A stretch of DNA of 64,000 bases from Acidimicrobiales bacterium (GTDB lineage Bacteria; Actinomycetota; Acidimicrobiia; Acidimicrobiales; Iamiaceae), in the NCBI GenBank assembly GCA_030447445.1, contig JAUJOW010000002.1, positions 130,208 through 194,207 of the forward strand. The letters run 5' to 3'. Of the stretch, positions 53,429 to 62,065 are shown piece by piece. The translations under genes were made by a program, and so were the position numbers. Below the pieces are notes generated by a model. It was not told where the DNA came from. It made no database searches and saw nothing but the letters and a program-made list of their open reading frames with translations. Each line of letters begins with the position of its first letter. Position 1 is the first letter of the stretch.

Positions 53429-55171
53429 TCAGCAGAGCTCGGTGGCGGCGTCCTCAGGCTCGGCGGGGATACGCAGTGAGGTATTGGAAGGGGCGTCGAC
53501 GAAGTTCTCGAGGAAGCGGCCCACGGTCAGCGGCTCGGTGTACGAGGCGCGGAACTGCCTGAGCCGAGGGCACTCGAGGACCAAGCGGGCCACGGCCACC
53601 CGCATGTCGAACGGAGCGCGGTCGGGATCATCGAGCGGCGTCGTGTACACCAGCGGGAAGGGGAAGTCGTCCTCGTCGAGGTCGGCGCCGGGCTGTGTGC
53701 CGGTTGCGACGATCCACGGCGGTGGGAGTGGCTTCTCATGCCCGGGCACAGCGCGCCGAGTGAGCCCGAGGTGGGCGGCGAGCGGGTTGCCGAGGCCGAG
53801 CACGTCGAGCATGAAGACGTCCGTCCCGAGGGCATAGCCGGAAACGCCGACGCCGTAGGCCGCGTGCAGGGTGCGCTGACCGGCGATGGGCTCCGCTGGC
53901 AGGCGAACCCCGTGGTAGAAGAAGCCGCCTTCGGCGGTGGCGGCCACCCGTCCGGGTTGCGAAGACGTCCACCCGTAGTCCGCGACGGTCACGGGATTCC
54001 TCCTGGCCAGGATCGTGTCGTCCACATGCGTGCGAAGGAACAGGCCGCAGACGACAGCCCAGGGCACCACGAGGAAGGCGAGGGCGTACTGCCGGCGCAG
54101 CGGGACCACCGCGACGGGGGCGCCCAAGGCGAACAGGTACGGAAGCAAGAGCCTGGCCTGGATCCAGTCGCCGCCGACCTTGATGACGTAGAGGGAGCCG
54201 ACGAAGGCGGCGCCGACGAAGGCGAGCACTACGGCGAGCCCCCGCCGGTCATCGCGACGACCCAGGTGGCGCAGCAATGGTGGGTAGGCACCGACGGTCA
54301 GCGCACCGAGCGGCAGCCAAAGAGCATACGGATCAGTGAAGTCCCGCAAGTACTGCCAGCCGGTGGACCACCGCGAGAGACCGGCCTCCTTGGCGACGGC
54401 CGTGTTCGGCACGAGGACGCCGTAGTACCCCATGCGGAAGACCTGGTATGCGAACGGGAGGACCAAGACGCAGGCGACCAGCCGGAGGCGGTCCGACCAT
54501 CGGTCCTGGCGCCAGCCGGCGACGAGCACGGCGAAAGCGAAGGCCGCAGTGAACAGGCCGAGCTCCGGCCGGATGAGCGGCCCGACGCCGACCAGCAGAG
54601 CGCCGGGGATCCCGAGTCGCCGCCCGGACCGGGACCACCGGGCGAGGATGAGCAGACAGGCGCCCAGCCAGGCCAGGACCAGCCCGCCCTCGAGCCCGGA
54701 GGAAGCGTAGATCCACGCAGGCGTCACAGCGACGTAGGCCGCCATCCCTAAGGGCAGACGGATATCATCATCGGTGCCTCGTGGGAGGAGGGCCGTCGCG
54801 CCCGCCATCGCCAGGGCTACGGCAGTGATCGTGAGGCCGATCCCCAAGAGAACGGCGATCCACTCGAGCCGGAAGGGCGAGATGACGTCGGCGACGGCGA
54901 GGAGGAGCACCCAGAGCGGGCTGGTGGAGGCCTCAACCCGTTCCCCGGCGTTGAACACTGGTCCGTTTCCAGCGAGGAGCTGATTGACCACCCGCAGGTG
55001 GATGAACCCGTCGTCCGCCACCCACCGGAACGCCCAAGCCCGCTCTGCCATGACAAACAAGGGAATGGCCAAGAGAAGCCAGCGCAGGAGCGCTCCCCTT
55101 GAGGTGCGTACGGGTGCCGGTTCGCTGGCGGAGGGAGCCCCAAACCTTGTCGTCGTGAGGCCGTCCGCCAC
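53429..55171 (-). CDS. AftB-like GT-C membrane glycosyltransferase
   Basis: This 580-residue protein has a GTG start (MADGLTTTRFGAPSASEP) and about ten helices. The first outer loop is FRWVADDGFIHLRVVNQLLA, then NAGERVEASTSPLWVLLLAV. The later YVIKVGGDWIQARLLLPYLF resembles the GGDxxxxR motif of mycobacterial AftB-type terminal arabinofuranosyltransferases; the assignment is by motif, not alignment. The C-terminal about 180 residues are an outer domain (GVRLPAEPIAGQRTLHAAYG, YALGTDVFMLDVLGLGNPLA). It sits between the two remnants of a lost gene, so it was inserted or retained after rearrangement. A polyprenyl-phosphate pentose donor is inferred. Confidence 0.82.
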   Translation of the reverse strand: MADGLTTTRFGAPSASEPAPVRTSRGALLRWLLLAIPLFVMAERAWAFRWVADDGFIHLRVVNQLLAGNGPVFNAGERVEASTSPLWVLLLAVADVISPFRLEWIAVLLGIGLTITAVALAMAGATALLPRGTDDDIRLPLGMAAYVAVTPAWIYASSGLEGGLVLAWLGACLLILARWSRSGRRLGIPGALLVGVGPLIRPELGLFTAAFAFAVLVAGWRQDRWSDRLRLVACVLVLPFAYQVFRMGYYGVLVPNTAVAKEAGLSRWSTGWQYLRDFTDPYALWLPLGALTVGAYPPLLRHLGRRDDRRGLAVVLAFVGAAFVGSLYVIKVGGDWIQARLLLPYLFALGAPVAVVPLRRQYALAFLVVPWAVVCGLFLRTHVDDTILARRNPVTVADYGWTSSQPGRVAATAEGGFFYHGVRLPAEPIAGQRTLHAAYGVGVSGYALGTDVFMLDVLGLGNPLAAHLGLTRRAVPGHEKPLPPPWIVATGTQPGADLDEDDFPFPLVYTTPLDDPDRAPFDMRVAVARLVLECPRLRQFRASYTEPLTVGRFLENFVDAPSNTSLRIPAEPEDAATELC

Positions 55172-55530
55172 GGCGACAATGTACCTCCAGGAGCGAGGTG
55201 GTCAGGCCGTGCCCGCCACGGCCAACGCCTCAAGGGAGGCTGCTTGATTGATGCAGGCAAGGGAGTCAGAGACCAGTGCGCTCCCGCGATGGCCCGCAGA
55301 TTGCTGGCGGCGCGAGCGGTCCGGCACCGTCGGTGACTGAGCCTGGCCAGCTCCGATCGAGTTGGGCGGTGCCGGCCTCGGACTGCCGGCGCCGGCCGAG
55401 CCGGTTGGCGCAGCGGATCTAGATGTAGTGCCCACGTTCAAGGGGTCGTCTGTGGTGCACGACCCCATCGGCGTCTCCGCGGACAGCGGCCGGCGTCGGT
55501 GTCCGCCCAGCTTGCCCCACCGCCGCAGCA
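55172..55530. other. 359-base region without a recognisable gene
   Basis: No supported gene is seen. Frames are open but short, and the base composition is slightly less GC-rich than the flanking genes. It carries the upstream region of the AftB-like gene. It ends where homology to the duplicated gene pair resumes, so part of it entered with the rearrangement. Confidence 0.5.
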
Positions 55531-55634
55531 CGAAGGCGACGAGGACGGCCAACGCCGGGGCGCAACCCGGCTCGCGGCATGGTGTCGGTGATGGCCAGCG
55601 CTCTCGTCTCCTGCTCGCCCCTCAAGCCGTTCAG
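55531..55634 (-). pseudogene. remnant of a second spermidine-synthase-like gene, 5' end
   Basis: ACGAAGGCGACGAGGACGGC (55531 on) matches 52571-52600. The sequence then jumps straight to the counterpart of 52788 on (GCAACCCGGCTCGCGGCATG). The 188-base deletion ends in the short direct repeat CCGGG, present at 52596-52600 and 52784-52788. The ATG and first codons of the lost gene are preserved. Confidence 0.78.
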
Positions 55635-56078
55635 AGGGTACGCGCACGGTAGCCTTCGGCTGGTGACTGCCGTTTCAGCGCGCTCTGAAGCGGTCCGGAT
55701 CGAGCCTCGGGCGGCGGGACCTCGAGCGAGCCTCCGGGCGGATCGCCGCCGGTTCTTCGGAGGCTGCCTGGCGGGAGCGCTGCTCGCTGCGGCCCCGTTC
55801 ATCTGGATGCTGAACACCGGCCGGCTCGACTTCACGCAGCGTCACCCTCTCGGGGGGTTCTACGACGCCCAGGCCGAGAGTCTGCTCGATCTGCGCTGGG
55901 ACGTGCCCGCAGGGGCGTTGGGGATCGAAGCCTTCCTGGTCGACGGCAAGGCCTACCAGTACCAGGGCCCGGTCCCCGCCCTCCTACGCCTGCCGATCGT
56001 CGCTCTCACCGACCGCTACGACGGTCGCCTCACCCAGCTCTCCATGCTCGGTGCCTTCGGGGTGACCATGCTCTTCGC
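55559..56078. repeat. right copy of the 520-base duplicated segment
   Basis: This is the counterpart of 52788-53307, offset by 2771 bases. Here the GT-C-like gene continues to full length beyond the end of the repeat, which shows that this copy is the complete one. Confidence 0.85.
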
Positions 56079-57726
56079 CTCGCGACTGAGCTGGCAGATC
56101 CGCCGGCTGTTCGGTCCCGACGGGACCGTCACCCGAGGCGAGGCGATCGCCGCCGGCGGGTTCATCCTGTCCCTCGGCGCCGGTTCCAGTCTGATGTTCC
56201 TCGCCGGCCAGGCGTACGTCTACCACGAGGCGATCCTCTGGGGGGTCGCCTTCGCCCTGGCCGCCTACGACGCCTTGGTTCGTCATCTGTCCGACGGCTC
56301 CTCTCGGGCCCTCGTGTTGACCGGTGCGTTCGCATCCCTGGCTCTCTTGACCAGAGCGTCGGTTGGTCTCGGACCGGTCCTGGCCCTCGGCTCGGTCGTG
56401 GGGCTGCGGGCGACGAGGGCCTTGTGGACGAAGCGTCGGCCGGAGTGGCGCAGGCTTCTCGGGCTGTTCGCGGCCTGCGTGGTGCCCGTCCTGTTCTATG
56501 CCTCCGTGAACCAGGCCAAGTTCGGGACGTTCTTCAGCGTCCCCATCTCCGCCCAGGTCGCCTCAGAGGTCGACCCGACCCGAGCCGAGTTCATACGGGA
56601 GAACGGCGACAGCTTCTTCGGTCTCCAGTACGTGCCGACCGCCGTCCTCCAGTACCTGCGACCGGACGCCCTCGAGCTCGAGCGCCAGTTCCCCTTCGTC
56701 GACTTCCCGGCGCTGGCCGAGAGCATCGGGGAGGTGCGCTTCGACCGGATCGACCGCGCGTCGAGCGTGCCCGCCACCATGGGCTGGATGGTGGTCCTCG
56801 GCGCGATCGGTGTGGTTGCTGTGGCGGGGCGCCGTACGCGCGGGAGCCGAGCGGCGGCCGCCGCCTTGGGGCCGCCCGTGCTCGGAGCGCTACTGGCGTT
56901 GGGGGTCACGGTCACGATCGGATACGTCGCTCAGCGCTACCTGGCCGACTTCATCCCCCTGCTCGTGCTGGTGAGCCTGGTCGGTCTCCACCATCTGTCA
57001 GCCAGGATGCGCGAGGGCGCCGCCTGGCCCAGGACGATGGCGGTCGCGCTCGGCCTCGGTGCTCTCGCCGCGTGCTACGTCAACTTCTCCCTCGCGCTGT
57101 TCTACGAGCGGCAGTACGGGTTCGTTCCCGAGGCCGTCAGGGCGGAGCTGATCTCCTGGCAGCTCGACGTCGACGCCGTGCTGCCAGGCGACCAATCTCC
57201 TCGGCTGCGATCCACCAGAGCGGTCGGTGCGTTGCCTCGTTCGGCCGATGAGGGAGAGCTGGTGGTGGTGGGTGAGTGCGCGGGGCTGTACCAGTTCGAC
57301 GGTGAGCTCTGGCGGCCGGTGGAGCGCACCAACGCCATCGGCCGGTTCAGGTTCGAGCTCCGGCTGGCCGACGCTGCGCCGAACGCCCGCTACGAGCTGG
57401 TCGGGCGGGGTTCTGGCGATGACCGGCGATCCCTGGTGCTCGAGCGCAGATCGAACGAGCGAGTGGCCTTCGTCTTCAGGTCGCCGGGCTCGCCTGCTGT
57501 GGCCGGCCCGGCTCACGAGATCAACCCCGACGTGCCGTTCGTGTTCGACGTGGTGATGGACCGGCGGCTCAACAGCTTGCAGGTGGTGGCCGACGGCCGG
57601 TCGCTGCTCGGGAGGCTCTACGCCGCTCCCGACGACCGCCTTCGGGTGGGCACCGACCTCCCGGGCGAGCTCGTCGAGCAGCCCCTCGAGGCGCCGGTCT
57701 GTCAGGAGCTGGTCAAGCGGCGGTGA
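55663..57726 (+). CDS. GT-C-like multi-pass membrane protein with outer C-terminal domain (full-length copy)
   Basis: The GTG at 55663 gives 687 residues, chosen because the same start is preserved in the truncated copy. The N-terminal helix is CLAGALLAAAPFIWMLNTGR. The first outer loop is FTQRHPLGGFYDAQAESLLD, with Asp/Glu residues, then AYQYQGPVPALLRLPIVALT. About ten helices follow. A C-terminal outer domain of about 200 residues is beta-rich (ELVVVGECAGLYQFDGELWR, NSLQVVADGRSLLGRLYAAP), like a carbohydrate-binding or lectin fold. It is divergent from the spermidine-synthase-like remnant, as its truncated sister is from the intact gene. The convergent GT2-methyltransferase gene ends 18 bases away. 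Confidence 0.8.
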   Translation: MTAVSARSEAVRIEPRAAGPRASLRADRRRFFGGCLAGALLAAAPFIWMLNTGRLDFTQRHPLGGFYDAQAESLLDLRWDVPAGALGIEAFLVDGKAYQYQGPVPALLRLPIVALTDRYDGRLTQLSMLGAFGVTMLFASRLSWQIRRLFGPDGTVTRGEAIAAGGFILSLGAGSSLMFLAGQAYVYHEAILWGVAFALAAYDALVRHLSDGSSRALVLTGAFASLALLTRASVGLGPVLALGSVVGLRATRALWTKRRPEWRRLLGLFAACVVPVLFYASVNQAKFGTFFSVPISAQVASEVDPTRAEFIRENGDSFFGLQYVPTAVLQYLRPDALELERQFPFVDFPALAESIGEVRFDRIDRASSVPATMGWMVVLGAIGVVAVAGRRTRGSRAAAAALGPPVLGALLALGVTVTIGYVAQRYLADFIPLLVLVSLVGLHHLSARMREGAAWPRTMAVALGLGALAACYVNFSLALFYERQYGFVPEAVRAELISWQLDVDAVLPGDQSPRLRSTRAVGALPRSADEGELVVVGECAGLYQFDGELWRPVERTNAIGRFRFELRLADAAPNARYELVGRGSGDDRRSLVLERRSNERVAFVFRSPGSPAVAGPAHEINPDVPFVFDVVMDRRLNSLQVVADGRSLLGRLYAAPDDRLRVGTDLPGELVEQPLEAPVCQELVKRR

Positions 57727-57744
57727 TGCTCCGGCTCACGACGC

Positions 57745-59184
57745 TCATGCCGGGGTGAGCTCGTAGAGGAACTGATAGCCGAACAGGGTCGGCCGGAGCG
57801 TGACCGTGGCCCGATCCACCACTCCGACGGCTCTGCGGAGCCCGCTGTCACCGGAGTGCTCCTTGTCGGCACCGCGGTCGACGATCTCGAGCGGGAGGCC
57901 CGTCGCTTCACGGCGTCGGACCTTCCAGCCGTGGACGCTGATCAGGTTCTCGAAGCTGCGGCGGGTGAAGAAGCGCACGTGGTCGTGATCGAGGATCCCT
58001 CGTCGGTCGTAGTCGAATCGACCGAGCGCCACCCGCGTGCGGGGGTACCAATGCCCGAAGTTCGGGATGCTGAGCACGAAGACCCCTCCGGGGGCGAGGA
58101 CGTCGCGCACCTGGTCGAGGATCCTCTCGGGTCGGCGAACGTGCTCGAGCACGTCAGCGGCCAGGACCACATCGAACTCACCGGCCACCTCCACGGGCAG
58201 GCCGGCGTCGAGGTCGGCGGCCACGAAGCGATCCACTCGCTCCTTGACGCCCTCCCGAGGCTCGAGGTCCACCCCTGTCACCTCGTGGCCCCGATGGCGC
58301 AGCTGCTCGTCGATGGAGCCATCGGCGCACCCCAGGTCGAGGACCCGGCCAGGGGGCCGCTGGGACAGCCATCCCAGCACGAGCTGGTGCGAGGAGTCGG
58401 CCGCCTCCTTCATCTCGTAGCCGGCGCTGGCAAAGGCGAGCTCCCCGGTGCCGAAGCCCATCTTGTGGGCCCGATAGCGCAGCACAACGCCAGTGATGTC
58501 CTTGGCGTACTTCAGGCCGTTGACGTAGCAGACCTCGTCGCCGTAGTAGGTCGGGATGGGGACCTCCACGATGCGCTTGCCCGCTTCGAGGAGTTGGACG
58601 ATCACCTGGGTGTCGAAGTCGAAGCCATCGCTGTTGCGTTCGAACGGGATGGAGCGCAGCGCGTCGACCGAGTACGCCCGGTAGCCGGAGTGCCACTCCG
58701 AGAGCGTCGCCCCTGCGATCGTGTTCTCGAGCCGGGTGAGGATGCGGTTGCCGAGCCACTTGTACAGGGGCATGCCCCCGGCCCGAGCGGTCCCGGGGTC
58801 GAGCATGCGGGACCCGAACACGGCGTCGGCTTCCCCCCGTTCGAGCGGGCCGACCATCTCGGGGAGGAGCTCGGGGGCGTACTGGCCGTCGCCGTGGAGC
58901 AGCACCACGATGTCGATGTCGTTCTCGATGGCCCAGCGGTAACCGGCCTTCTGGTTGCCTCCGTAGCCCAGGTTGCGCGGGTGGCGGATCACCTCCAAGG
59001 GCAGGTCATCGGTGATCTGCTGGTAACCGAGTCCGACGAGATAGGTCGCATCGGAGGAGTGGTCATCACCCACCAGGATCTTCGTGATACGAGACCGGAA
59101 GCCGTCGGGGATACGGTCGAGCACCTGGGAGAGCGCGGACGCCGCGTTGTAGGCTACGACCAGGACGCCAATGCGCGTTGGCAT
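57745..59184 (-). CDS. bifunctional GT2 glycosyltransferase - SAM methyltransferase fusion
   Basis: This 479-residue protein has no membrane segments. Residues of about 1-235 form a GT2 domain: VLVVAYNAASALSQVLDRI, ILVGDDHSSDATY, RHPRNLGYGGNQKAGYRWAI, LLHGDGQYAPELLPEM (DXD), and LSEWHSGYRAYSVDAL. After a short linker, residues of about 265-430 form a class I methyltransferase: RVLDLGCADGSIDEQLRHRG, DVVLAADVLEHVRRPERILD, GGVFVLSIPNFGHWYPRTRV, and DHDHVRFFTRRSFENLI. It could build and methylate one glycan intermediate. The ATG is nine bases after the upstream membrane gene stop, so they form an operon. Confidence 0.9.
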   Translation of the reverse strand: MPTRIGVLVVAYNAASALSQVLDRIPDGFRSRITKILVGDDHSSDATYLVGLGYQQITDDLPLEVIRHPRNLGYGGNQKAGYRWAIENDIDIVVLLHGDGQYAPELLPEMVGPLERGEADAVFGSRMLDPGTARAGGMPLYKWLGNRILTRLENTIAGATLSEWHSGYRAYSVDALRSIPFERNSDGFDFDTQVIVQLLEAGKRIVEVPIPTYYGDEVCYVNGLKYAKDITGVVLRYRAHKMGFGTGELAFASAGYEMKEAADSSHQLVLGWLSQRPPGRVLDLGCADGSIDEQLRHRGHEVTGVDLEPREGVKERVDRFVAADLDAGLPVEVAGEFDVVLAADVLEHVRRPERILDQVRDVLAPGGVFVLSIPNFGHWYPRTRVALGRFDYDRRGILDHDHVRFFTRRSFENLISVHGWKVRRREATGLPLEIVDRGADKEHSGDSGLRRAVGVVDRATVTLRPTLFGYQFLYELTPA

Positions 59185-59193
59185 CCCGCGATT

Positions 59194-61475
59194 TTAGCTG
59201 TTGGTCACCTCCAGGCTGACGTGCAGCGGCTCGTTCCCACGAGGCGAGAACCACCCATAGCCAACCTGCATCATGTCGATTGCGTAGTCGTACCTTCCCG
59301 GCCGAAGCGGCTGTCCCTCCTCGTCGACAGCCCGCAACCTGATGGTGACGTGGAACTCCTCTCCGGGATAGGTCCACGAGGGGAGCTCGACGTGGGCGCT
59401 GGCGGGAACCGCGCCAGAGGAGCCATCGATCTCCGGGCGAGCCCCGACGCGAACCCGGCCCGGCTCGTCGAAGCTCTTCGCGTCCGGCCACGGCGAGCCC
59501 GTGCCGCTGTGACGGCCCCGTAGCCCCAACCGAAGGTCCGCGCCGGCCCGAGCTCTGAGGTGGCCGGTCGGGTACCCCGCGTCGAGCCAGAGCTCGGCTC
59601 GTCGTGCTTCTTGGGGCAGGCTCGTCGGGAACCCGGCCGGCAGGAGCTTGCCCTCCCGCTCCAGTCTGGCTTGGTCGGCTCCAGGTAGGACCCACAGGCC
59701 GAGCGCAAAGGAACCGAAGGGCGAACCCTCCGGCTTGTCGATGAGCGCGATGCGACCACCCCGCTCGCGCAGCTCCCTGGAGCCCAGCGCGTGGAACACG
59801 AATGCTTCGGGGGGATGGTCATCCACCGAGGGCCAGGGTTCGACGTGCAGCTCTGGCAGGTAGAAGAGGTAGTGGGGGGGCGGGCCTGCCCTCGGGTCGG
59901 TGCTCAGCGCTGCTCGCTCGACCCCCAGCTCCTCCACCTGATCCGGGAGCCGCCAGCTCTCGAAGTACTCGTCGGCTGCCACCTGGGTCACCCCGCCGAC
60001 GGCGAGCCAGAGCGAAAGAGGAAGGAGCAGCAACCGCGGAGCTCGCTTGTTCAGACAAGAGACGGCGAGCAGCGCCTGTGCCCCGAGGGCCACCCCAGTC
60101 GCCGTCACCACCAGGTGACCCTGGTCCCGGAAACGGGCGACGTCGGGCACGCCGAACGGCGTGTAAAAGAGGTCGAGGTCGCCTGGCTTGTGCCCGGCCA
60201 GCAGGCCAAGGGCGAGGCCCCCGGTGACCAGCATGACGGCCCAGCTGCTCGTCACCAACCGACTGGTGCGCGTTTCCGCAAACAGGAAAGCGACTCCGGC
60301 CGCGACCCACAGCGGCACGAATGCCTCGTTGTACCGGCCGAAGATGAACCCATCTGAAGGAAAGCGGTTGAGGCTGAAGTACAGCGATGACGTCATGAAG
60401 ATCACGAGCCCGCTTCCCAACAAGAACACCGTCGTCAGGCGTGGTGGCGTGGCCAGGAGCGGCGAGAGCCTCGGCCACCGAGGCGATGGATCCTGGATGG
60501 GAGAGGGCTGGCCCCAGCGTCCTGGTCCGAGCTGGGTGGCGAGGAGCCCCAGACCGAGGGCGGCGATGCCCAGGGTTCCGACGGCGATGTACCAGGCGTG
60601 GCCGACCATCTCGATGACGAGCCGGTAGAAGTCGGTCGGGTTCACGAAGAACTTGCGGTACTCCGGGATGCGGTCCGTCTGGTTGGTCGACAGCTCTCCT
60701 CCAGCCCAGAGCGTGGAAATGAGCCTCGATCGGAGGAGCCGAGTGGCGATCAACAACTCCACGGTGAGGGCGATGCTGCAGGCGGCGAGGCGAGTGCCGA
60801 CCAGGCCCACGACGGCGGCGACAGCCATGATCGCCAGCGCCCACAGCACCACGAACGTGAACCGTTCGTGCGTGGCGAACAGCAAGGCGATCGATGGACC
60901 GAACAGCAGGCGCTGCCAGGACGGACGCGGCGTCAGGTACAGCCAGCAGGCCAGCACGGAGGCCGCCGACAACGGCAGGATGAGGTTCTCGGCAAGGGCG
61001 AGGGAGGTGTCGTAGAAGGTGGCGGGAACTCCCGCGCCGACCACGGCGGCGGCCATCGCCGTAGGCCGTCCGGTGTCGAGGATACGTCTGCAATAGAGGT
61101 AGAGGAGGGGCACCAACGTCGCCATGAGGAGGGCGTTCACGACGAGGACCGCTCGTGTGAGCAGTTCGGGATCGTCGAACAGCCAGAAGGCGGAACGAGG
61201 AACAAGGAGTAGCCGAAGCCGTAGTAGGCAAGCTCAGGCAGCAGGTGATCATGAGGATCGCCACTCAGCCAGCGAGCGTTGGCCAGATAGCCGAACTGGT
61301 CGGCCGGACTCCGTGCCAGGAACGTAATCTCGCTGGTCACCCACACGTGGAGGCCCGCTAGGGCGACGGTCATGACGAGCAGGATCGGGGCGGGGTTGCC
61401 GGCGAGGAACGCGCCGAAGCGAGAGCCGAGAGGTGAGCTGCCGCCACCCCGGGGTGGGCCGCCCGCCGCACTCAT
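59194..61475 (-). CDS. large GT-C-like membrane protein, one frameshift
   Basis: The ATG at 61475 (MSAAGGPPRGGGSSPLG) starts the N-terminus: one helix, then the outer loop FLARSPADQFGYLANARWLS and AYYGFGYSLFLVP. A single frame break at about 61190 (GTTCCGCCTTCTGG) is followed by WLFDDPELLTRAVLVVNALL, which leads into the 648-residue ORF, for about 760 residues in total. About eleven helices are present. The first loop holds an Asp near the GT-C position. A C-terminal outer domain of about 230 residues is strand-rich (HVELPSWTYPGEEFHVTIRL). With only one break, in a short C/T run, a sequence error is a real alternative to decay. It lies upstream of the GT2-methyltransferase gene. Confidence 0.75.
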
Positions 61476-62065
61476 GACGCCAGGATCCTATCTCTTGCCC
61501 CTCACGACATCGTTCCGGCCTGGGGGAGGTGGGTGAGTCAAGACATCGTTCCGGTTGGGGACGTGTGGTCCCTCGAGGCAGGTGGCCACGACCGGGCCGA
61601 CCGGTACGCTCGCCCGATGCGCCGCCCGCGACGGCGGTCCACGGCCGAGGCCGGTGCCCGCCGGCTCGACTGTCGTCCCCCGAACCCGGGGTCGAGGAGC
61701 GTGGCCGGCCGTCGGCGGCCACGGTGGACGCCCTGGTGGCGGCGCTCGTCCCGATCCTCGTGGCCACCGTCCGCGCCGTCCGAGGCGGTTGGTTGCCGGT
61801 CGCCGACAACGCCTTCTTCCGGATCCGGGCCAACGACGTCCTCACCAACAACGATCCGCTGCTCGGCACGTGGGCGTCGGTCTCCGTGGCGTTGGCGCCC
61901 GCGCGAGATCCCGGGCTCCACTTCGACGGGCCAGTCGGCGAGACTCGGGGTGTGACCGTCGTCCGGGATCCGGAGCCGGCACAGCACGGCTCCGTCACCG
62001 CCCACCCCCAATCGGCCACACCGCCACGTTGGACGCCGAGGGGCGCATTGTCCATACACTTGCGC
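61476..62065. other. intergenic region with a short direct repeat and an orphan gene fragment
   Basis: GACATCGTTCCGG occurs twice (61506-61518 and 61542-61554), just upstream of the orphan fragment at 61724. No intact gene is seen. The long ORF from 61529 is the fragment fused by chance to the downstream gene. Confidence 0.55.
61724..61944 (+). pseudogene. orphan N-terminal fragment of the 39/46-kb GT-C-like family
   Basis: About 74 codons read VDALVAALVPILVATVRAVR, then GWLPVADNAFFRIRANDVLT and DPLLGTWASVSVALAP. This aligns with GWLPVGDNAFFAIRAADVLT and PPLLGTWTSNSLATG of the 46.3-kb protein. Homology ends after GLHFDGPVG, where the first helix-loop unit ends. It is the remnant of a third family member; the remainder is gone. 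Confidence 0.8.

Noticed and set aside
53373-55530. Insertion sequence carrying the AftB-like gene
   Set aside because: No transposase, terminal inverted repeats or target duplication could be seen at the edges.
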